DNA from: Rhizobium jaguaris | GTDB lineage: Bacteria > Pseudomonadota > Alphaproteobacteria > Rhizobiales > Rhizobiaceae | Direction: 5' to 3' | Length of the DNA: 64,000 nt | Assembly (NCBI RefSeq): GCF_003627755.1 | Contig: NZ_CP032694.1 | Span: 2,471,501 to 2,535,500 of the forward strand | Part shown: positions 26,573 through 34,722 of the stretch, piece after piece | Layout of the letters: the number at the start of each line of letters is the position of its first letter | Position numbering within the stretch: position 1 is the first letter of the stretch | Program-made: the position numbers and the translations under genes | The notes under the pieces: generated by a model | Told to the model about the DNA's origin: nothing | What the model saw: the letters and a program-made list of their open reading frames with translations, nothing else | Databases searched by the model: none

Positions 26573-27469
26573 TTAGGCTGCGGCGCGTGCAATCTCCACG
26601 AATGCATTGCGGATACTGTCCGCCACGGCCTTCATCGGGCCGGTCATCTGCGATGCCGTCAGCAGGCGGATGTCGAAAGCGGTGAGCTCCGGCAGCCCTT
26701 CGTTCGGGCCGAGGACAGTCATGTCATCGGTCACGTAGGAGCGCGGAAAGGGAGCAATCGCCAGGTCCGAGACGACGGCGGCGCGCTGTGCCATCGTATG
26801 GGCGCTAAGATAGGAAACACGGTAAGGCCGCTTCTGCCGCTCGAGCTGCGCCAAAGCCTCCGATCGCCAGATACAGCCATCTTCCCAAATCGAAATCGGC
26901 AGCGGATCGCGGCGATAGGCCGTACCGCACTTTGCACCGGCCCAGACCAAGCGCTCGGTGTAGATGACCTCGCCTTCGGTCGGAAAAGGCCGCGTCGCGC
27001 AGTTGATCAGCGCCAGATCCAGCCGCTGCTCCTCGATACGCTTCTTCAACTGAAGACTCATGTCGACGGTCACATCGACCATGATGCCCGGATAACTCTC
27101 TGAAAAACTCTTCAGAATGCTCGGCAAAAGGCGCTCGCCGATATCATCGGGGGCGCCAAGCCGCACAACGCCGCTAAGCTCGGGCATGATGAAGCGCGAC
27201 ACGGCCTCATTGGAGAGCGCCAAGATGTTGCGGGCATAGGAGAGCAGCATCTCGCCATGCTGCGTCAGGCTGACCGAGCGCGCGTCGCGCAGGAACAACG
27301 TCACACCCAACTGCTCTTCGAGCTTCTTGATCTGCATCGAGACGGCAGACGGCGTCCGGTAAACCGCATCGGCAGCAGTCGAGAAATTACCGGTTTCGGC
27401 GATGGCGACAAAGGTGCGCAGAACTTCATTGTCGAGCAGCGGTATGGGCCGGCGGAACGGTACGGTCAT
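26573..27469 (-). CDS. LysR family transcriptional regulator
   Basis: A 298-residue LysR regulator. The winged helix is clear: LLDNEVLRTFVAIAETGNFS, then TAADAVYRTPSAVSMQIKKL and LFLRDARSVSLTQHG. The C-terminal effector domain follows (GVVRLGAPDDIGERLLPSIL). ATG at 27469 has AAGGA 7 bases upstream; the open frame extends to 27511 but without a ribosome site. It is divergent from a small gene and a DUF1127 gene. That arrangement resembles the VtlR/LsrB circuits of Brucella and rhizobia, in which a LysR protein activates DUF1127 small proteins, though orthology is not established here. Confidence 0.88.
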   Translation of the reverse strand: MTVPFRRPIPLLDNEVLRTFVAIAETGNFSTAADAVYRTPSAVSMQIKKLEEQLGVTLFLRDARSVSLTQHGEMLLSYARNILALSNEAVSRFIMPELSGVVRLGAPDDIGERLLPSILKSFSESYPGIMVDVTVDMSLQLKKRIEEQRLDLALINCATRPFPTEGEVIYTERLVWAGAKCGTAYRRDPLPISIWEDGCIWRSEALAQLERQKRPYRVSYLSAHTMAQRAAVVSDLAIAPFPRSYVTDDMTVLGPNEGLPELTAFDIRLLTASQMTGPMKAVADSIRNAFVEIARAAA

Positions 27470-27589
27470 AACGGTGTCCTTCAATTTTTCTGATTTTAAG
27501 CACCATATCATTTCATTTGTCTGAATGTCAACGAAGCACCATATTAGTCCTAACGAAATTGATACCGACAGCCGAAAGGAGCAATGACC

Positions 27590-27835
27590 ATGGCTGGCAC
27601 AGCACTTCGAGAGGCATCTCGCTTATTCAATCTCATGCGCGCCCGCGAAATTCAGCGTACGGCGCAGCACACGCTTGACGAAATTGCAACGCGCTTTCCG
27701 GCGCATCTGATCGATGACGTCAACGCTCGCGGCCTGCCGCCGGATCGTGTGCTCTCTGCCCACGAACGAAAGCCCGCCAATGTGCGATCGTTCAAGAATA
27801 CTAATGGCAGCTATAAGATCTATTCGCTTGATTGA
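27590..27835 (+). CDS. Small hypothetical protein divergent from LysR gene
   Basis: An 81-residue protein with an amphipathic N-terminal helix (TALREASRLFNLMRAREIQR) and a basic, proline-containing middle (FPAHLIDDVNARGLPPDRVL). It recalls the length and charge of DUF1127-type proteins but no domain is certain. AAGGAG at 27576-27581 favours the second ATG (27590, spacing 8) over the first (27584, spacing 2). Its position opposite the LysR gene makes it a likely target. Function unknown. Confidence 0.6.
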   Translation: MAGTALREASRLFNLMRAREIQRTAQHTLDEIATRFPAHLIDDVNARGLPPDRVLSAHERKPANVRSFKNTNGSYKIYSLD

Positions 27836-27910
27836 TACGTGAACCACACCCATATTAGCTCGTAAAGGTCGCGACCTTTCGGGCGTCTAAGAACCGAAAG
27901 GAACCTGGAA

Positions 27911-28117
27911 ATGACGACGATTACCTACAGAGATACCGGCAGAACGCGGAGCACGCTTCCGTCGGGCAGCGGTTTTGTGCAGTTCGTCACGCGGATTGCC
28001 GATCGCTGGCAGCAATGGCGCTCCGAGCGCGAGCTCGAATCTCTTTCAGACGACATGCGCAAGGACTTGGGCTGGCCGGCCGTTGACGAAACCAAGAATC
28101 CCAGGGCTACCCGATGA
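27911..28117 (+). CDS. DUF1127 domain small protein
   Basis: A 68-residue basic protein with a C-terminal DUF1127 motif (RSERELESLSDDMRKDLGWP), preceded by an amphipathic region (FVTRIADRWQQW). DUF1127 proteins in alphaproteobacteria are small, often arginine-rich, and some bind RNA and affect phosphate or carbon metabolism. A ribosome site (AAAGGAACCTGG) precedes the ATG. A terminator follows at 28141-28173. It lies 75 bases after another small gene, so the two may be co-transcribed or share LysR control. Confidence 0.8.
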   Translation: MTTITYRDTGRTRSTLPSGSGFVQFVTRIADRWQQWRSERELESLSDDMRKDLGWPAVDETKNPRATR

Positions 28118-28140
28118 TTGCGATATCCCATAAATTCTGA

Positions 28141-28173
28141 AGGCGACGCTCAATCATAACGAGTGTCGCCTTT
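28141..28173 (+). terminator. Rho-independent terminator after DUF1127 gene
   Basis: A stem pairs AGGCGACGCTC (28141-28151) with GAGTGTCGCCT (28161-28171) around a 9-base loop, with one G-T pair and a short T run at the end. It ends the transcript of the small-protein genes. The next 244 bases to the AraC-type gene are AT-rich and hold no gene. Confidence 0.7.
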
Positions 28174-28417
28174 CGAACATTTATCCATCTGAGTGCGTAT
28201 TCGGTTTTATTTTGATTACTGCCCGCATATATATTTGGTTGCTTCTGGAAATTGCTTACCCGCCACGCCTGCTTTCTTTATAGCGACAATTTTAGTGAGC
28301 TTGCACAAATATCCCTTTGCGGCCGCTATTATCCATGCCAATGTCGCTATTAGACCATCGAGCCGACGCGTTTGACGCAAGGTTACGGGATGGCCGTGGA
28401 GGATGGATTTTCCTGAT

Positions 28418-29437
28418 ATGAGCAAGACTCCGATTAAGACGCGTTCCCTGGTTTTCTTCCTCGTTCCCCATTTTACCATGCTGCCGTTTTCCGCTGCGGT
28501 CGAAACGCTGCGGATTGCAAACCGCATGCTTGGTTATCCCGCCTACACTTGGCGGCTTGCCTCGACCGATGGTCAGAAGGTCTATTCCTCCAGCGGCATC
28601 GGCCTTGAGGTCAACACGTCGCTAGCCGACGAACGGAGGAATCTCGGCGGTGAAAACCGGCCGAACATGGTACTCGTCTGTTCCGGCATCTATGTCGAGG
28701 AGTTCCACAACAAGTCGGTCAATGCATGGCTGCGCGAGACCTACAATCGCGGGGTTGCCGTCGGCAGCCTCTGTACGGGCGCGCATGTGCTGGCGCAAGC
28801 CGGCCTCCTGAACGGCAAGCGCTGTGCCATTCACTGGGAAAACCTCCCGGGCTTCGCCGAGACCTTTCCGCAGGCTGAAGTTTATGCCGATCTCTACGAA
28901 GTCGACAGCAATCTCTACACCTGCGCCGGCGGCACCGCTTCACTCGACATGATGCTCAATCTGATCGGCCAGGATTTCGGCGAAAACCTTGTCAACCGCG
29001 TCTGCGAGCAGCAGCTGACCGACCGCGTCCGTAGCCCGCATGACCGCCAGCGCCTGCCCCTGCGCGCCCGTCTCGGCGTCCAGAACGCCAAGGTGCTGTC
29101 GATCATCGAGCTCATGGAAAGCAATCTCGCCGAGCCACTGTCGCTGCTCGAGATTGCCGACGATGCCGGCCTGTCGCGCCGCCAGATCGAGCGCCTGTTC
29201 CGACAGGAAATGGGCCGCTCACCCGCCCGCTACTACCTTGAAATCCGCCTCGACCGCGCGCGTCACCTGCTGGTGCAGTCCTCCATGCCGGTCGTGGAAG
29301 TGGCTGTTGCCTGCGGCTTTGTTTCCGCTTCGCATTTCTCGAAGTGTTATCGCGAGCTCTACAATCGTTCGCCGCAGCAGGAGCGTGCTGAACGCAAGCT
29401 CACCATGTCGTCCAACCGTACGGGCGTCGTCGTCTGA
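28418..29437 (+). CDS. GlxA/GbdR-type AraC regulator with DJ-1-like domain
   Basis: A regulator of about 339 residues in two parts. The N-terminal DJ-1/PfpI-like ligand domain (RSLVFFLVPHFTMLPFSAAV, VGSLCTGAHVLAQAG, CAGGTASLDMMLNLIG) precedes an AraC helix-turn-helix (LSLLEIADDAGLSRRQIERL, VACGFVSASHFSKCYREL). In Pseudomonas the same architecture (GbdR) senses glycine betaine or dimethylglycine and activates their catabolism, so a matching role here is attractive given the betaine genes in this window. The start is uncertain: ATG at 28418 gives the family-like opening MSKTPIKTRSL, while ATG at 28403 directly abuts GGAGG and would be poorly spaced. Confidence 0.85.
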   Translation: MSKTPIKTRSLVFFLVPHFTMLPFSAAVETLRIANRMLGYPAYTWRLASTDGQKVYSSSGIGLEVNTSLADERRNLGGENRPNMVLVCSGIYVEEFHNKSVNAWLRETYNRGVAVGSLCTGAHVLAQAGLLNGKRCAIHWENLPGFAETFPQAEVYADLYEVDSNLYTCAGGTASLDMMLNLIGQDFGENLVNRVCEQQLTDRVRSPHDRQRLPLRARLGVQNAKVLSIIELMESNLAEPLSLLEIADDAGLSRRQIERLFRQEMGRSPARYYLEIRLDRARHLLVQSSMPVVEVAVACGFVSASHFSKCYRELYNRSPQQERAERKLTMSSNRTGVVV

Positions 29438-29456
29438 CACTGGCCGATGGAAGCGG

Positions 29457-30788
29457 TTATTCCGCCGCTTCATCGGTCATCTTGATGTCGGAATAGACCT
29501 GATTGCGGCCCTTGTGCTTGGCCATGTAGAGAAACTGATCGGCGGCGTTCAAATAGTTTTCAAACGCCTCATAGCCCGCAATCTCGGCGACACCGATCGA
29601 CACGGTCACCGAGAGTTCCTCGTCGTCCGCAATCACCTTCAAATTGGAAAGATTGACGCGGACCTCGTCGCAAACCGCAGTCGCAGCGCGTGAATCCATC
29701 TCGGTAAACAGAATAGCGAACTCCTCGCCGCCGAGCCGGGACAGCAGGTTTTCACTGCCTTCGAACAAGGAGTGAAGCCGGCCGGCCACGGCCTTCAGCA
29801 CCTGATCGCCGATCTCGTGGCCATAGGTGTCGTTCAGATGCTTGAAATGATCGATGTCGAGGATCGCAACCGAGGTCGGCCGGTGATGGCGCAGGCATTC
29901 ATTCACGATCCGCGGGCCGTGATCGTAGAAATAACGTCTATTATAGAGCCCGGTCAGATAGTCGCTTGCCGCGGCGGCGCGCAATTGCTTGAGCTGCATC
30001 AGCGTTTCGACATTGAGCGCGATACGGCATTGCAGCTCTTCGGCCACGAACGGACGATAGATGAAATCACTGGCGCCGGCCTTCAGAAACGTCGCCGAGA
30101 GCAGACGGTCGGTCGAAGAGGATATGCCGATGACGCGCATCCGATCCGAACCATAGCGATGGCGAATGCGCCGGGTCAGTTCGTAGCCATCCATGTCGGG
30201 CATATGATGGTCGGTCACGACCACTTCGATGTCGCCATATTCGTCAAGCACCGCCAGGGCTTCGACGCCGGTACCCGCTTCGGCGACCTTAAACTGCTGC
30301 GCCTCCAGAAGCTCCACCAGCACACGCCGTGCCGACGGCAGGTCATCCACCACCAGCACGCGTGTGCTGCGATTGGAGATGGCGCGCCGCACGGTGGAAA
30401 CGAGATTGTCGAGCGCGAACTCGTTGTCCTTCAGGACATAGTCGACAATGCTGCGCTCCATGATGCGGTTGCGCATATCCATGTCGAAAGACGCGGTGAA
30501 AACGATGGTGGGAATATGGTGGGCGATGGCAACATCCAACGCCTCGCCGTGCGGTGAATCCGGTAAATTGAGATCGACCACCGCCATGGTGAAGCCATGC
30601 TCGTCTACCGCCAGCGCCTCATTCAGCTGCTTCAGCGAGGCGCAGTGGGTGACGCTCAGCCCGAGTTCAGTTTGGAACCGATGAGACAGCACGGAAGAAA
30701 ACATACGCGAATCCTCCACCAGAAGTATCTTCTGGCTGCCGCGGCGATGGCTATGGCCATCGCTGAGGAAATCCGCGCGGAACACCAT
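29457..30788 (-). CDS. Diguanylate cyclase with two receiver domains (PleD-like)
   Basis: A 443-residue response regulator. Two receiver domains come first: the first with KILLVEDSRMFSSVLSHRF and phosphoacceptor in VVDLNLPDS, the second with VLVVDDLPSARRVLVELL and phosphoacceptor in VVTDHHMPDMDGYE. The C-terminal GGDEF domain has an active-site RLGGEEFAILF (GGEEF variant, usually active) and the SDYLTGLYNRRYF entry motif. No RxxD inhibitory site is seen just before the active site. It should make cyclic di-GMP. ATG at 30788 is chosen with GGAGG 11 bases upstream; GTG at 30812 is an alternative. A paralogue without GGDEF follows upstream at 30990. Confidence 0.88.
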   Translation of the reverse strand: MVFRADFLSDGHSHRRGSQKILLVEDSRMFSSVLSHRFQTELGLSVTHCASLKQLNEALAVDEHGFTMAVVDLNLPDSPHGEALDVAIAHHIPTIVFTASFDMDMRNRIMERSIVDYVLKDNEFALDNLVSTVRRAISNRSTRVLVVDDLPSARRVLVELLEAQQFKVAEAGTGVEALAVLDEYGDIEVVVTDHHMPDMDGYELTRRIRHRYGSDRMRVIGISSSTDRLLSATFLKAGASDFIYRPFVAEELQCRIALNVETLMQLKQLRAAAASDYLTGLYNRRYFYDHGPRIVNECLRHHRPTSVAILDIDHFKHLNDTYGHEIGDQVLKAVAGRLHSLFEGSENLLSRLGGEEFAILFTEMDSRAATAVCDEVRVNLSNLKVIADDEELSVTVSIGVAEIAGYEAFENYLNAADQFLYMAKHKGRNQVYSDIKMTDEAAE

Positions 30789-30989
30789 TCCCTTTACGTC
30801 CTCCCAGACCACACGGCACGCACCGATCGGCGTTGCACGTTATGAGCGAAACAGCATCGCCCCTCAGTTCCATCGTGAACAGGATTCGTGAAGAAATTGG
30901 AACCACAGATTGCAGAAATCTTGCACAAAAGATGAATTATCCTCATATTTTGTATTTCTGAATATCGATCGATCCCCCCTCCCGGCCTG

Positions 30990-31820
30990 TCAGGCGCTCA
31001 GCCTCACCTGCCGCATCGACTGAATCTGCAGCAACGTGTCGAGGTTTTGGTTCACGCGGCAGTAGAATTCTTCGTCGATAAACGGACGCAGGATGAAATC
31101 ATTGCCACCAGCCTTGAGAAAGCGTGCCGACAACAGCCGGTTCGTGGAAGACGAGACACCGATGATGCGCAACTCATGCGAGCCGACGTTTGCACGGATA
31201 CGGCGCGTCAATTCGAAGCCGTCGATATCAGGCATGTTGTAATCGGTGACCATCAGACCGATGTCGCGATTGGCCTTCAGGATCTCCAGCGCCTTGGTGC
31301 CGTTCTCGGCAACGCTGACGCGGAAATTATAGCGCTTCAAGCGGCTGGACAGCAGCGCACGTGCCGTCGCGCTGTCGTCGACGATCAGTACATGATGACG
31401 ATGATTGGTAAGGAAGCGACAAATCGACTCCGCTAGCAGATCGACGGCAAAGATATTGTCCTTAAGGATATAGTCGACAATGTCCTTCGCAATCAGCTCA
31501 TCGCGCATGCCTTCCTGGAACGTGCCGGTGAAGACGATCGTCGGAATGCTGAGATCGATCAGATATTCCAGCGCCTCGCCCTTTTCCGCTCCTGGCAGAT
31601 TGATATTGGAGATCGCCAGCCGGATCGGCTCCGACGATTTGTCATAGGCAAGCTGCAACTCTTCGAAGTTCCTGCAGATTTCGATGTCAATGTCGAAGAG
31701 TTCCTTCAGCTTCGCGCTGATCATCGACGTAAAGACATTCGAATCCTCAGCGAGAAGTATGCGCGCCCCAGCAAGCGAGCCGCCGGAATACTGCATTCCC
31801 GAAATACCCAAAAATGGCAT
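30990..31820 (-). CDS. Double-receiver response regulator, first receiver degenerate
   Basis: A 276-residue protein of two receiver domains and no output domain, clearly paralogous to the first part of the diguanylate cyclase at 29457 (both share ILKDN, STNRLLSARFLKAG and ILRPFIDEE-type segments). In the first receiver the usual phosphoacceptor Asp is Asn (AISNINLPG, against VVDLNLPD in the paralogue), so it is probably not phosphorylated there. The second is normal (VTDYNMPDIDGFE). It may act as a phosphate sink, an adaptor for a kinase, or a partner of the cyclase. Start at 31820; a 201-base gap separates it from the cyclase, both on the minus strand. Confidence 0.85.
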   Translation of the reverse strand: MPFLGISGMQYSGGSLAGARILLAEDSNVFTSMISAKLKELFDIDIEICRNFEELQLAYDKSSEPIRLAISNINLPGAEKGEALEYLIDLSIPTIVFTGTFQEGMRDELIAKDIVDYILKDNIFAVDLLAESICRFLTNHRHHVLIVDDSATARALLSSRLKRYNFRVSVAENGTKALEILKANRDIGLMVTDYNMPDIDGFELTRRIRANVGSHELRIIGVSSSTNRLLSARFLKAGGNDFILRPFIDEEFYCRVNQNLDTLLQIQSMRQVRLSA

Positions 31821-31912
31821 GATAAAACCTGCTAATAGAAAATCGGCCCCGTCCCATTTTTCTACAGCAAAGCGCTTGAGTATTTGTTAAGTGGACTGGT
31901 TTCCCATAAATG

Positions 31913-31937
31913 AAAAAGGCGACCGCTGGGTCGCCTC
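31913..31937 (-). terminator. Rho-independent terminator after dimethylglycine dehydrogenase-like gene
   Basis: Read on the minus strand, AGGCGACCCAGCGGTCGCCT forms an eight-pair stem with a tetraloop followed by TTTTTC. It sits about 30 bases after the stop of the minus-strand oxidoreductase gene at 31967. This is a classical intrinsic terminator. Confidence 0.85.
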
Positions 31938-31966
31938 CTCAAAACTATACTCTGGAAGTTCAGATA

Positions 31967-34480
31967 TCAGGCACGCAGCGCCGCATTGTCCGGATCGAAC
32001 GGGCTCTCGCCAACAACAGTGGCGGTATAGATCGTTCCCAATATCTTGATCTTGAGCTTGGTGCCTTCCACCGCATAGCCCGGCTTCAGCATGGCGAGCG
32101 CGAGTGACTTGCCGATGCGGAAACCATAGGTACCGTTGGTCGCGCGACCGACAAGTTCGCCCGCTTCATTGTAGATCGCTTCCGAACCGCGAGCATCGAC
32201 ATTATTGCCAGTCTCGACCACCAGCGTCGCGAAATTCCACTTCAGGCCCTTGTCCTTGTAGGCGAGCAGCCCTTCGCGGCCGAGGAATTCCTTCTCCGGT
32301 TTGATGAAGCGATCGAGCGCCGATTCATAAGCATTGTATTCGATCGACATTTCACGCGGGATCAACCGGTAGGATTTTTCAACCGACATGGAGAGCATGG
32401 CACGAATGCCAAAAGGCTTGATTCCGAATTCAGCGCCGGCTTCCATTAGTTTGTCGAAGATATAGTTCTGCATTTCGATCGGATGATGCAGTTCCCATCC
32501 GAGCTCGCCGACGAAATTGACGCGCAGCGCATGGGCCGTTGCGGCGCCGACCGAGATCTCCTTGCCGGAAAGCCAAGGGAAATCCTTGTTCTCTAGGCTG
32601 GCGCGGGTGAGCTTCTTCAGGACATCGCGCGACCGCGGGCCAGCAAGCACGAGAACGCCAAGGCGCTGGGTGATCTGCTGCAGGCGAACGGAACCGTCCG
32701 TCGGCGCCAGCCTGCGCAGATAGTCGTGATCGTGCGCCTCATAGGCACCGGCCGAGACCAGGTAGAAGCGGCCCGGAGCCCACTCATAGACCGTGAATTC
32801 GGCACGCACGCCGCCCTGCACCGTCAGGAGGTGGCAGAGCGCGATGCGGCCGCGCTTCTTCGGAATGGCATTGGCAAAGATCGATTCCAGCCAGGCATGA
32901 GCGCCCGGGCCGGACACTTCCATCTTGGCGAAGGCAGACATGTCAAGAACGCCGACCTTCTTGCTGACGTTCAGCACTTCGTTGCCGACATGCTCGAAAT
33001 AGTTGGAGCGGCGGAACGACCAGCGCTCCACGATGCGGCCATCTTCGGTGGCCGGCGCGTGATTGTGGTTGGTCAGGACATCGGCGCCAACGCCGAGCTG
33101 ATCCTTCGGCACTTCGTAGCCTTCCGGGGCAAACCAGTTGGCGCGTTCCCAGCCATAGACGGAGCCGAAGACGGCGCCCATCGCCTTCAGGCGATCATAG
33201 ACCGGCGTCGTCTTCAGCGGACGCGCGGCAGCACGTTCTTCGTCCGGATAGTGCATGGTGAAGACGTTGGCGTAGGCCTCTTCGTTCTTGGCGATGAGAT
33301 AGCCTTCATTCGCATAGGGGCCGAAGCGGCGGGGATCGACGCCCATCATGTCGACGGTCGGTTCGCCGTCGACGATCCATTCGGCGAGCTGCCAGCCGGC
33401 GCCGCCGGCGGCAGTGATACCAAAGGAATGGCCTTCATTGAGCCAGAAATTCTTCAGGCCTGGCGCCGGGCCGACGATCGGATTGCCATCCGGGGTGTAG
33501 GCAATAGCGCCGTTATAGACCTTCTTGATGCCGACTTCACCGAAGGCCGGAACGCGGGCGATTGCAGTCTCGATATGTGGCATCAGGCGGTCGAGTTCTT
33601 CCTGGAAGAGCTCGTATTCGCTGTCATCGGACGGCCCGTCAACATAGCAGGCCGGTGCGCCATGCTCATAGGGGCCGAGCAGCAGACCGCCATTTTCCTC
33701 ACGCATGTACCAGGCGCTGTCGGATTCGCGCAGCACGCCCATTTCCGGCAGGCCCTTGGCCTTACGCTCCAGGATCGCCGGATGCGGCTCGGTGACGATA
33801 TATTGATGTTCGACCGGGATAACGGGAATGTTGATGCCGACCATCTCACCGGTCTTGCGGGCGAAATTGCCGGTGCAGGAGACGATATGTTCTGCGGTGA
33901 TTTCGCCCTTGTCCGTCGTCACCTTCCACAGCCCGTCGGGCAGTTGCTCGATCGCCGTTACCGTGGTGTTGCGATAGATCGTAGCACCCCGGTCACGTGC
34001 GCCCTTGGCGAGCGCCTGCGTCAGATCGGCCGGCTGGATATAGCCATCGTCCGGATGCTGGATCGCGCCGAGCAGGCCGTCCGTCTCGCAGAGCGGCCAG
34101 ATTTCCTTGACCTGCTCGGGGGTCAGAATGTTGACCTTGACGTCGATCGTCTCGGCAATCCCGGCATAGTACATATATTCGTCCCAGCGGTCCTTGGTGC
34201 GGGCGAGACGAATATTGGAGACCTGGCTGAAGCCGACATTCATGCCGGTCTCCTGCTGCAGTTCCTGATAGAACTTCACGGAATATTTGTGGATCTGGCC
34301 GACCGAGTAGCTCATGTTGAACAGCGGCAGCAGACCGGCTGCATGCCAGGTCGAACCGGAAGTCAGCTCCTTCCGCTCCAGCAGGACGACATCGTCCCAG
34401 CCCTTCTTCGCCAGGTGATACAGCGTCGAGACACCGACGACACCACCCCCGATAACGACGGCCCGTGCATGTGTTTTCAT
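31967..34480 (-). CDS. Dimethylglycine/sarcosine dehydrogenase-like flavoprotein with GcvT domain
   Basis: An 837-residue enzyme. The N-terminal FAD domain has the GGGVVG dinucleotide motif at residues 11-16 and the STWHAAG segment at 43-49, where His46 is the site of covalent FAD attachment in this family. From about residue 440 onward come aminomethyltransferase (GcvT-type) domains (WSFRRSNYFEHVG, VLDMSAFAKMEVSGPGA, VNFVGELGWELH, PIGMRAMLSMSVEKSYR-type region) that transfer the released one-carbon unit to THF. It oxidises an N-methylated glycine such as dimethylglycine or sarcosine. That would continue betaine breakdown after the first methyl has been removed by the methyltransferases in this window. 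It is monocistronic with a terminator at 31913. Confidence 0.85.
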   Translation of the reverse strand: MKTHARAVVIGGGVVGVSTLYHLAKKGWDDVVLLERKELTSGSTWHAAGLLPLFNMSYSVGQIHKYSVKFYQELQQETGMNVGFSQVSNIRLARTKDRWDEYMYYAGIAETIDVKVNILTPEQVKEIWPLCETDGLLGAIQHPDDGYIQPADLTQALAKGARDRGATIYRNTTVTAIEQLPDGLWKVTTDKGEITAEHIVSCTGNFARKTGEMVGINIPVIPVEHQYIVTEPHPAILERKAKGLPEMGVLRESDSAWYMREENGGLLLGPYEHGAPACYVDGPSDDSEYELFQEELDRLMPHIETAIARVPAFGEVGIKKVYNGAIAYTPDGNPIVGPAPGLKNFWLNEGHSFGITAAGGAGWQLAEWIVDGEPTVDMMGVDPRRFGPYANEGYLIAKNEEAYANVFTMHYPDEERAAARPLKTTPVYDRLKAMGAVFGSVYGWERANWFAPEGYEVPKDQLGVGADVLTNHNHAPATEDGRIVERWSFRRSNYFEHVGNEVLNVSKKVGVLDMSAFAKMEVSGPGAHAWLESIFANAIPKKRGRIALCHLLTVQGGVRAEFTVYEWAPGRFYLVSAGAYEAHDHDYLRRLAPTDGSVRLQQITQRLGVLVLAGPRSRDVLKKLTRASLENKDFPWLSGKEISVGAATAHALRVNFVGELGWELHHPIEMQNYIFDKLMEAGAEFGIKPFGIRAMLSMSVEKSYRLIPREMSIEYNAYESALDRFIKPEKEFLGREGLLAYKDKGLKWNFATLVVETGNNVDARGSEAIYNEAGELVGRATNGTYGFRIGKSLALAMLKPGYAVEGTKLKIKILGTIYTATVVGESPFDPDNAALRA

Positions 34481-34722
34481 GGAAAAGCTACCTCTTTAGG
34501 ATTGAGCGACCCCGGCTCCTATCCGGGAGAAATCACCATTGCGATGGACTATGCAATTCCGGTCGGCGCGCCAAATGCCTGATTACGACATGGGGAAAGC
34601 TTGCCGCGACGATGTGTGAATAGACAAGCGGGAAATCGCTTTTTTCCGCATTTTCATACGGCTCAGGCGAGGATGGTTCACCACCCTCGCCCGAGCCGCG
34701 CCATGGAATTGTCGCGATCACG

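Noticed and set aside
32726..34582. Very long open frame (618 codons) opposite the dimethylglycine dehydrogenase-like gene
   Set aside because: Antisense shadow created by GC-rich codon bias; the minus-strand protein has clear FAD and GcvT domains.
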